Assembly (NCBI RefSeq): GCF_023716665.1
Contig: NZ_CP071859.1
Location: forward strand, 744,001-808,000
DNA from: Vibrio sp. SCSIO 43135
GTDB taxonomy: Bacteria; Pseudomonadota; Gammaproteobacteria; Enterobacterales; Vibrionaceae
Direction: 5' to 3'
Length of the DNA stretch: 64,000 bases
Part shown: piece after piece, positions 56,917 through 64,000 of the stretch
Layout of the letters: every line of letters begins with the position of its first letter
How positions within the stretch are numbered: the stretch's first letter is position 1
Program-made: the position numbers and the translations under genes
The notes under the pieces: generated by a model
Seen by the model: the letters and a program-made list of their open reading frames with translations, nothing else
The model's database searches: none
Told to the model about the DNA's origin: nothing

Positions 56917-56947
56917 CAAAAAACGCAGCCAATGGCTGCGTTTTTTC
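56917..56947. terminator. Bidirectional terminator between ubiF and crr
   Basis: AAAAAACGCAGCC / GGCTGCGTTTTTT hairpin with A and T runs on both sides. Confidence 0.88.
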
Positions 56948-56963
56948 ATGCACTAAATATAGC

Positions 56964-57473
56964 TTACTTAGTTACACGAAGTACTGGAGTCTCACCAACA
57001 GTTACAGAACCAGCAAGCTTGTTCAGCTCTTTGATTTCGTCCATGTTAGAGATAACTACAGGAGTTAGAGTAGACTTAGCCTTCTCTTCAAGTAGAGCTA
57101 GGTCGAACTCAATGATAGTGTCGCCAGCTTTAACAGCTTGGCCTTCTTCAGCGATACGCTTGAAACCTTCGCCTTTTAGTTCAACGGTATCGATACCGAA
57201 GTGAACAAATAGCTCAACGCCATCGTCAGACTCGATAGAGAAAGCGTGGTTAGTTTCGAAGATCTTACCGATAGTACCGTTAACAGGAGCTACCATTTTG
57301 TCGCCAGCAGGCTTGATAGCAATACCGTCACCTACGATCTTTTCAGCGAAAACAACATCTGGCACATCTTCAATGTTTACGATTTCACCAGATAGAGGTG
57401 CGATGATTTCAATTGCACCAGCGTCAGCACTGTCATCAGATACTAGCTTCTTAAGTTTGTCAAACAGACCCAT
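56964..57473 (-). CDS. crr: Glucose-specific EIIA component Crr
   Basis: EIIA-Glc carries phosphate from HPr to glucose-type EIIBC proteins, including TreB of this window, and controls adenylate cyclase and inducer exclusion. The 169-residue protein has the phosphorylation histidine in [13 protein letters not shown] (near 91) and the second conserved histidine in TNHAFS. It is the last gene of ptsH-ptsI-crr, 124 bases after ptsI, and codon use is that of a highly expressed gene. Confidence 0.97.
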   Translation of the reverse strand: MGLFDKLKKLVSDDSADAGAIEIIAPLSGEIVNIEDVPDVVFAEKIVGDGIAIKPAGDKMVAPVNGTIGKIFETNHAFSIESDDGVELFVHFGIDTVELKGEGFKRIAEEGQAVKAGDTIIEFDLALLEEKAKSTLTPVVISNMDEIKELNKLAGSVTVGETPVLRVTK

Positions 57474-57597
57474 TGTGTCATGCTCCTAACGTTTAGTTTT
57501 ATTCTGTCGAATTATAGTATACCAATCATAGAGAATAGACGACTACTTTTAGTCGTCTATCCCTTGTTGTTGCTTATGATTTAGGGGTATCAGCAGA

Positions 57598-59322
57598 TTA
57601 TTGAGACTTTTCTGCAATAAATTTTTCTACGCAAGCTTCGATTTCAGCAGCGGTTGGAAGAGAAAGTGCTTCCTCTGCCATTGCTTTCACTTCTGCGAAG
57701 TTAGAGTTACGAACGACTTTCTTCACTTTCGGGATAGAGATGCCGCTCATTGAGAACTCATCTAGACCCATACCCAATAGAAGTAGTGTCGCACGCTCGT
57801 CACCAGCAAGCTCACCACACATACCAGTCCACTTGCCTTCTGCATGAGAAGCATCGATCACTTGTTTGATCACTGTTAGTACAGCTGGTGATAGCGGGTT
57901 GTATAGGTGAGAAATCATTTCATTACCGCGATCTACCGCTAGCGTGTACTGCGTTAAGTCGTTAGTACCGATAGAGAAGAAAGATACTTCTTTCGCTAGG
58001 TGGTGCGCGATAGCCGCTGCAGCAGGGGTTTCAACCATTACGCCGATTTCGATTTCTTCATCGAACGCTAAGCCTTCTGCGCGTAGCTCTGCTTTGTACT
58101 CTTCGATTGCTTTCTTAAGCTCACGGATTTCTTCAACAGAGATAATCATTGGGAACATGATACGCAGTTTTCCGTGTGCAGAAGCACGTAGAATACCACG
58201 TAGCTGATCGCGTAGGATTTCACGACGATCTAAGCTGATACGAACTGCACGCCAGCCTAGGAACGGGTTCATCTCTTGTGGCAGATCCATGTATGGAAGA
58301 TCTTTGTCACCACCGATATCCATAGTACGGATGATCACTGATTGACCGTTCATTGCTTCCGCAACTTCTTTGTACGCTTGGTACTGCTCTTCTTCAGTAG
58401 GAAGTGCGTCGCGGTCCATAAATAGGAATTCAGTACGGTACAGGCCAACACCTTCACCACCGTTACGGATGATACCGTCACAGTCTTTAACCGTACCAAT
58501 GTTACCGCAAACTTCTACGCGGTGACCGTCAGTCGTTTCTGCGTGTAAATCTTTTAGTTTAGCTAGCTCTTCTTTCTCAGCTGCGAATGCTGCTTTTACC
58601 GCTTTCGCTTCCTCTAGCTCTGCTTCAGATGGGTTAACAACAATCTTGTTGTTCATCGCGTCAAGAATCAGCATATCGCCGTTCTTAACTTGCTTAGTGA
58701 TGTCGTTAGTGCCAACAATCGCTGGAAGTTCTAATGAACGAGCCATGATTGAAGTGTGAGAAGTACGACCGCCGATGTCACAAGCAAAACCAAGAACGTA
58801 GTCAAGGTTGATTTGCGCTGTTTCAGATGGAGTAAGGTCGTAAGCAACTAGAATAACTTCTTCATCGATATCGCTTAGCGAGACAATGTTGATGCCTAGT
58901 GCATTTTTTACAAAACGTGTACCGATATCGCGGATATCAGTTGCACGCTCTTTTAGGTATTCGTCGTCTAGAGACTCAAGTGCCGTCGCTTGTTCTTCGA
59001 TAACTGTGTGAATCGCGTTATCAGCGTGCATCTTGTCTTTTTTGATCAGTGCTAGGATTTCTTCTTCTAGCTCTTCGTCTTCAAGAAGCATGATGTGACC
59101 TTCAAAGATCGCTTCTTTTTCTTCACCAAACGTCTCAAGAGCTTTCTGCTTGATTGTTTCTAGCTGTGCTGCGGATTTGTTACGCGCATCGAAGAAGCGT
59201 TGAACTTCTGCTTCGACTTGATCGTCTGAAATGGAGTTTGTATTTAGGACTATTTCATCTTCTTGAAGAAGTAGTGCTTTACCAAAAGCAATACCTGGAG
59301 ATGCTAGGATGCCTGAAATCAT
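57598..59322 (-). CDS. ptsI: PTS enzyme I PtsI
   Basis: Enzyme I takes phosphate from phosphoenolpyruvate and hands it to HPr. The 574-residue protein has the phosphohistidine motif [13 protein letters not shown] (near residue 189), the PEP-binding arginine in [12 protein letters not shown], and the C-terminal signature [18 protein letters not shown] with the catalytic cysteine in [12 protein letters not shown] 139-base gap, holding a long hairpin, parts it from ptsH. Confidence 0.98.
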   Translation of the reverse strand: MISGILASPGIAFGKALLLQEDEIVLNTNSISDDQVEAEVQRFFDARNKSAAQLETIKQKALETFGEEKEAIFEGHIMLLEDEELEEEILALIKKDKMHADNAIHTVIEEQATALESLDDEYLKERATDIRDIGTRFVKNALGINIVSLSDIDEEVILVAYDLTPSETAQINLDYVLGFACDIGGRTSHTSIMARSLELPAIVGTNDITKQVKNGDMLILDAMNNKIVVNPSEAELEEAKAVKAAFAAEKEELAKLKDLHAETTDGHRVEVCGNIGTVKDCDGIIRNGGEGVGLYRTEFLFMDRDALPTEEEQYQAYKEVAEAMNGQSVIIRTMDIGGDKDLPYMDLPQEMNPFLGWRAVRISLDRREILRDQLRGILRASAHGKLRIMFPMIISVEEIRELKKAIEEYKAELRAEGLAFDEEIEIGVMVETPAAAAIAHHLAKEVSFFSIGTNDLTQYTLAVDRGNEMISHLYNPLSPAVLTVIKQVIDASHAEGKWTGMCGELAGDERATLLLLGMGLDEFSMSGISIPKVKKVVRNSNFAEVKAMAEEALSLPTAAEIEACVEKFIAEKSQ

Positions 59323-59402
59323 AGCCTTACCTTAAATTGGTCAACTGTAAACGGGAGAGTGTGAACTAAAGTGCTAACGATAAGTTGTAGCTCAAGTTTT
59401 GC

Positions 59403-59453
59403 CCTATTTCCAACGAAGCCATTTTGCTTTCACAAAATGGCTTCGAAAATAGG
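59403..59453 (-). other. Long intercistronic hairpin between ptsH and ptsI
   Basis: CGAAGCCATTTTG (59414-59426) pairs perfectly with CAAAATGGCTTCG (59433-59445) around a six-base loop; outer arms CCTATTT and AAATAGG extend the stem beyond a small internal loop. On the transcribed strand it starts nine bases after the ptsH stop and lacks a T run, so it is not a classical terminator. Confidence 0.8.
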
Positions 59454-59461
59454 AGACCGGA

Positions 59462-59719
59462 TTAGTGTAGTTGGTCCATTAGAGCAACTAGGTGGTCAAC
59501 AGCTTGTTGAGCTTGTGGGCCTTCAGCTGAAATAGTTACTTTAGTACCTTTTACAAGGCCAAGAGTTTGTAGCTTGAATAGGCTTTTCGCGCTAGCGCTC
59601 TTGCCGTTAGAAGTCACAGTGATGTCCGCGTCGAATGCTTTAGCTTCTTTAACGAACTGTGCAGCTGGACGAGTGTGAAGACCGTTTTCTGCAGTGATTT
59701 CTACTTGCTTCTCGTACAT
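59462..59719 (-). CDS. ptsH: Phosphocarrier protein HPr
   Basis: HPr passes phosphate from enzyme I to the sugar-specific EIIA proteins. The 85-residue protein has the active histidine in [11 protein letters not shown] (His15) and the Ser46 region [15 protein letters not shown]. It is first in ptsH-ptsI-crr and a hairpin follows its stop. The sequence resembles E. coli HPr closely. Confidence 0.98.
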   Translation of the reverse strand: MYEKQVEITAENGLHTRPAAQFVKEAKAFDADITVTSNGKSASAKSLFKLQTLGLVKGTKVTISAEGPQAQQAVDHLVALMDQLH

Positions 59720-59966
59720 GTTATATACCCCAATTGATTTATTTTTTGTTAGTTTCTAAGCCAGAATTAGCTTAACTCCTTAAACACGTTTCTGCTAGCA
59801 GGGTAACGTTGTTTTCGTGTCAGAACTGATACTGGCTAAAAATTTAACAATCGCAAAGTCAGTCTATGCTGTTTTATGCCATTGTATGAAATTCGTTTTA
59901 ACTTCTTTTATTTTGAAGCTAAAAATAAAACAGCCCTGATATTACCAAAGGTGAGGCAGGGATCAA

Positions 59967-59997
59967 CAAAAAAGCCCCTGAATGGGGCTTTTTTAAA
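59967..59997 (-). terminator. Terminator after cysK
   Basis: AAAAAAGCCCCTGAATGGGGCTTTTTT, an 11-base-pair hairpin, between cysK and the ptsH promoter region; it would insulate the two. The rest of the 59720-60019 gap should hold the ptsH promoter, but no clear CRP site was found. Confidence 0.85.
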
Positions 59998-60019
59998 CTA
60001 AAAATTGATTTGAGCCATA

Positions 60020-60988
60020 TTACTGTTGGTTCTCTTTTTCAGTAAAAATGCCTGCAAATAGTGCTGTACTTAGGTAGCGCTCACCAGAACTTGGTAGAAC
60101 AGTTACAATGGTTTTTCCTGCAAATTCAGGTAGTTCCGCTAGTCGGTTTGCTGCAACAACGGCTGCGCCTGAAGAAATGCCGGCTAAGATACCTTCTTCT
60201 TCCATTAGGCGACGAGCCATTTCAATCGCTTCGTCTGAAGTGACAGATTCAACTCGGTCTAGAAGCTCTAAATCTAGGTTGCCAGGAATGAAACCTGCGC
60301 CGATACCCTGAATTTTATGCGGAGCTGGTTGAATTTCATCACCCGCTAGCGCTTGAGCAATAACAGGAGACTCAGCTGGCTCTACAGCGACAGAAACGAT
60401 GCTTTTGCCTTTCTCGCCTTTAATGTAACGACTTGTACCTGTAATAGTACCGCCTGTACCTACGCCCGCAACGAACACATCAATTTCACCATCTGTTGCT
60501 TCCCAGATTTCAGGGCCAGTGGTCTTCTCGTGGATTTCTGGGTTAGCTGGGTTGTTGAATTGTTGAAGTAGTAGATACTTGTCTGGGTTACTTGCAACGA
60601 TTTCTTCAGCTTTTGCAATTGCACCTTTCATGCCTTTTGCAGCTTCAGTAAGCTCTAGGTTTGCACCCAGCGCTTTTAGAAGCTTACGACGTTCTAGGCT
60701 CATTGACTCAGGCATTGTAAGAGTCAGTTTGTAACCGCGTGCCGCTGCAACAAATGCTAGAGCAACACCAGTGTTACCACTTGTCGGTTCTACTAACTCA
60801 ACACCAGCTTTTAGCTTACCGTCTTTCTCAGCTTGCCAAATCATGTTTGCACCGATACGACACTTAACACTGAAGCTAGGGTTACGAGCTTCGATTTTTG
60901 CCAGTACCTTACCTTTGCTTACTTTGTTTAAGCGGACAAGAGGTGTGTTACCAATAGTCAGTGAATTGTCTTCGTAGATTTTACTCAT
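60020..60988 (-). CDS. cysK: Cysteine synthase A CysK
   Basis: CysK makes cysteine from O-acetylserine and sulfide. The 322-residue PLP enzyme has the cofactor lysine in [14 protein letters not shown] (near 42), the phosphate-binding [12 protein letters not shown], and [17 protein letters not shown]. It lies downstream of cysZ on the same strand with a gap of about 170 bases; both serve sulfate assimilation, and E. coli has the same cysZ-cysK order. Confidence 0.97.
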   Translation of the reverse strand: MSKIYEDNSLTIGNTPLVRLNKVSKGKVLAKIEARNPSFSVKCRIGANMIWQAEKDGKLKAGVELVEPTSGNTGVALAFVAAARGYKLTLTMPESMSLERRKLLKALGANLELTEAAKGMKGAIAKAEEIVASNPDKYLLLQQFNNPANPEIHEKTTGPEIWEATDGEIDVFVAGVGTGGTITGTSRYIKGEKGKSIVSVAVEPAESPVIAQALAGDEIQPAPHKIQGIGAGFIPGNLDLELLDRVESVTSDEAIEMARRLMEEEGILAGISSGAAVVAANRLAELPEFAGKTIVTVLPSSGERYLSTALFAGIFTEKENQQ

Positions 60989-61158
60989 AGTGATGTTCCT
61001 TCATTACACGTTGTACGTGGTTTGCACGTTTGTGATTACGTTTAGAAGAATATTCGCTAACAGAAAAACCGAAAAGGATTAAAAAGTTATAACTTATAGA
61101 AGGGAAGGAATTAAGCGCTCTAGCTTATGAAAATGAGATCCCTAGAGCGCATAAATAC

Positions 61159-61899
61159 CTATTTATCTTTGAACTCTGTCACCCACATAGCTGTGGCTCC
61201 ACATACAGCAACAGGCATGATGATCAAATTGAGAACAGGAATTGTAGTGAATAATGCGACTAACGCACCAAAGCCATATGCTTTTGACTGTTTTTGTTTC
61301 AATTTGTATCGCATGTCATTAAAGCTCACTTTGTGATTATCGAATGGATAATCACAGTATTGAATAGCAAGAATCCAAGCCGTGAAAATGAACCACAAAA
61401 TTGGCCCCACAGTTTGGCCGAGTGCTGGGATCAGTAGTAGCAAAAACAGACCAATGGCCTTTGGCAGTACATAGACTAATTTTCGCCATTCTCTGGCCAT
61501 AATACGCGGCGTATCTTTGAGCGTGTCAAATAGGCTATCGTCGTTAATTCTGTTTCCTACTAGCTTTTCCTCTACTTTTTCGGCGAGCAATCCATTAAAA
61601 GGAGCGGCAATGAAATTGGCAAGGGTGCTGAAGAAATAAGAAAAAGTCCCTAAGATAGTGATTACCACTAACGGCCATAGCAAATAGCTTAACCAGCTTA
61701 GAAATTCTGGTAGTTGCCCCATCAATTGATCAATCCAAACCCCCATATTTGAGAAAAGATAAAAAAGCGCGCCACCCACTAATACGATGTTGGCCAATAA
61801 TGGCATTAGAACGAAGCGCCTGATTCCTGGAGCAAGGGCAAGTTCAATCCCGTAGAAGAAGTAGCCAAACCCGGTGCGTTGCTTAAAACTTGAACTCAT
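61159..61899 (-). CDS. cysZ: Sulfate transporter CysZ
   Basis: CysZ is an inner-membrane protein for sulfate uptake in cysteine synthesis. The 246-residue protein has the family pattern of hydrophobic helices, with [23 protein letters not shown] at the start, a [17 protein letters not shown] segment and [19 protein letters not shown]. The ATG at 61899 is preferred because AGGA lies upstream; ATG 61917 has no ribosome site. It is divergent from zipA. Confidence 0.94.
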   Translation of the reverse strand: MSSSFKQRTGFGYFFYGIELALAPGIRRFVLMPLLANIVLVGGALFYLFSNMGVWIDQLMGQLPEFLSWLSYLLWPLVVITILGTFSYFFSTLANFIAAPFNGLLAEKVEEKLVGNRINDDSLFDTLKDTPRIMAREWRKLVYVLPKAIGLFLLLLIPALGQTVGPILWFIFTAWILAIQYCDYPFDNHKVSFNDMRYKLKQKQSKAYGFGALVALFTTIPVLNLIIMPVAVCGATAMWVTEFKDK

Positions 61900-62126
61900 A
61901 ACGGTGGTTTTCCTCATGTTGTGAAGTCATTTTGAGTACGCTTTTAATTGTACTTATCTAATTTGAGAAAAAAAGCGTGGTCAAAATCACATCATTATTG
62001 GAACTTCTAACATTAAGTTGTTCTAAAACAGTGGAGAGTTTTGGTAAAGTATCGATAAAGTCATATAAATTCACCTCGCAATAGAGCAAGGACATTGCGC
62101 TATCGGTGAGAGTTTGAGAGTGAAGC

Positions 62127-63059
62127 ATGCAGGAATTGCGATTCGTACTTATTATTGTCGGCGCGCTAGCGATAGCCGCGTTACTGTTTCATGGTCTTTG
62201 GACAAGTAAGAAAGAAGGAAAAGCCAAGTTTGGTGATAAGCCACTTGGAAAGTTAAAAGTCGAGAACGACGAATCCCAAGATACACCTCAACGAGCGTTC
62301 GCTCCGGAAGATGATTTCGAGATTATTCGCAAGGATCGAAAAGAACCTGATTTTGGCGCTGGTGGCGAGCATGCTGAGGTAGACCCTCTGATAGACGGCT
62401 ATGAACCTGAACGAGATATCGCTGATGAGCCAGCCGTAGCCAGTAAAGAAATCACTGAAGAGCTCGATGTTTTACCTTCTTTTAAAGCGATAGAAGAACC
62501 AGAGGGTGATACAGAAGTTAGCTCACTAGTTGCTGAAAAAAGTGATGCCGAAAATGTGAATATTGAACCAGACGTTGCCTCTGACGAAGACGTGCAGCAA
62601 ACACCAACAAGTGCTGAAAGTCCTGCTGAGCCAGAAATGGAAGTTATAGTGCTAAACGTGCACTGTGCTGGTAATGATGCATTTATTGGTACTAAGCTAT
62701 TTGATAGCATGCAGCAAAATGGCTTGTTGTACGGCGAAATGGATATTTTCCACCGCCATTCAGATTTGTCCGGAACAGGTAAAGTGCTGTTTAGTGTCGC
62801 GAACATGATGCAACCAGGTACCTTAAAGCATGATGATCCTGCTGAATTTAGTACCAAAGGTATTTCATTCTTTATGACCTTACCTTGCTTTGGTGAAGCC
62901 GATCAGAACTTTAAGTTAATGCTAAAGACTGCACAGCAAATTGCAGATGACTTAGGGGGCAATGTATTGGATGACGCTCGAAATCTAATGACCCCTGATC
63001 GTCTAGCTAAATACCGCCGTCAAATCCAAGATTTTGATAACGCTAGAAAAACAGCTTAA
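62127..63059 (+). CDS. zipA: Cell division protein ZipA
   Basis: ZipA anchors FtsZ to the inner membrane. The 310-residue protein has the usual layout: an N-terminal membrane helix ([22 protein letters not shown]), a basic patch, a long acidic linker (about residues 45-170), and the C-terminal FtsZ-binding domain ([20 protein letters not shown] ... [20 protein letters not shown]). It lies just ahead of ligA, the same order as in E. coli, with a terminator between them. Confidence 0.96.
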   Translation: MQELRFVLIIVGALAIAALLFHGLWTSKKEGKAKFGDKPLGKLKVENDESQDTPQRAFAPEDDFEIIRKDRKEPDFGAGGEHAEVDPLIDGYEPERDIADEPAVASKEITEELDVLPSFKAIEEPEGDTEVSSLVAEKSDAENVNIEPDVASDEDVQQTPTSAESPAEPEMEVIVLNVHCAGNDAFIGTKLFDSMQQNGLLYGEMDIFHRHSDLSGTGKVLFSVANMMQPGTLKHDDPAEFSTKGISFFMTLPCFGEADQNFKLMLKTAQQIADDLGGNVLDDARNLMTPDRLAKYRRQIQDFDNARKTA

Positions 63060-63068
63060 GAATCAGCG

Positions 63069-63093
63069 AAGGCTCCTAGAGGGAGCCTTTTTT
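63069..63093 (+). terminator. Terminator between zipA and ligA
   Basis: AAGGCTCC-TAGA-GGGAGCCTTTTTT, ten bases after the zipA stop and 26 before the ligA start. The ligA gene is too close for a full promoter downstream, so read-through or a promoter within zipA is likely. Confidence 0.75.
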
Positions 63094-63095
63094 AA

Positions 63096-64000
<905 letters not shown>

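Noticed and set aside
59720..59966. CRP site ahead of ptsH
   Set aside because: E. coli ptsH has CRP control, but no acceptable TGTGA-N6-TCACA match was seen here.

Overview
The window is a stretch of the large chromosome of a Vibrio species (Gammaproteobacteria). This rests on close protein resemblance to Vibrio and E. coli orthologues, a GC content in the mid 40s, and a gene order that, from memory, follows V. cholerae chromosome 1 from thiI to ligA almost gene for gene. The species cannot be fixed from the sequence alone. No phage, insertion sequence, integron or CRISPR array was seen.

Layout. 1-4.2 kb: the end of thiI, the GcvB small RNA on the minus strand, and the compact gcvA - hydrolase - DUF423 - rlmM run. 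4.2-10.6 kb (minus): xni, ppnN, a GGDEF protein with altered signature residues, and a periplasmic TPR protein with a degenerate GGDEF-like tail. 10.6-13 kb: queF divergent from syd and a zinc-ribbon DUF2310 gene. 13-16.8 kb: the metNIQ methionine importer behind a MetJ operator, divergent from gmhB and a small MliC-like lipoprotein gene. 16.8-21.2 kb: the trehalose locus treR-treB-treC with two TreR operators. 21.3-22.1 kb: four tandem tRNA-Tyr genes with conserved structured leaders. 22.3-26.4 kb: an RND efflux pair (VexGH-like).

26.8-33.1 kb is the least routine part: a DUF1254/DUF1214 exported protein, then a six-gene operon of DUF4381, two von Willebrand A proteins, a TPR protein, a MoxR ATPase and a DUF58 protein (Bat/MoxR type, without BatD). 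In V. cholerae, as I recall, this interval holds the vps exopolysaccharide clusters. After it come yitT and glyA, the latter with a PurR box and two MetR-like boxes, and then a pair of repeated hairpin units.

36-57 kb is a conserved house-keeping block, mostly on the minus strand: lipoate (lipA, lipB, ybeD), cell wall elongation (dacA, rlpA, rodA, mrdA), ribosome factors (rlmH, rsfS), holA, lptE, leuS, then lnt, corC, ybeY, ybeZ, miaB, with ybeL and ubiF on the plus strand. 57-64 kb holds the general PTS (crr, ptsI, ptsH), cysK, cysZ, zipA and the start of ligA, which runs off the window. The PTS enzymes supply the phosphate used by TreB, so sugar uptake components occur at both ends of the window.
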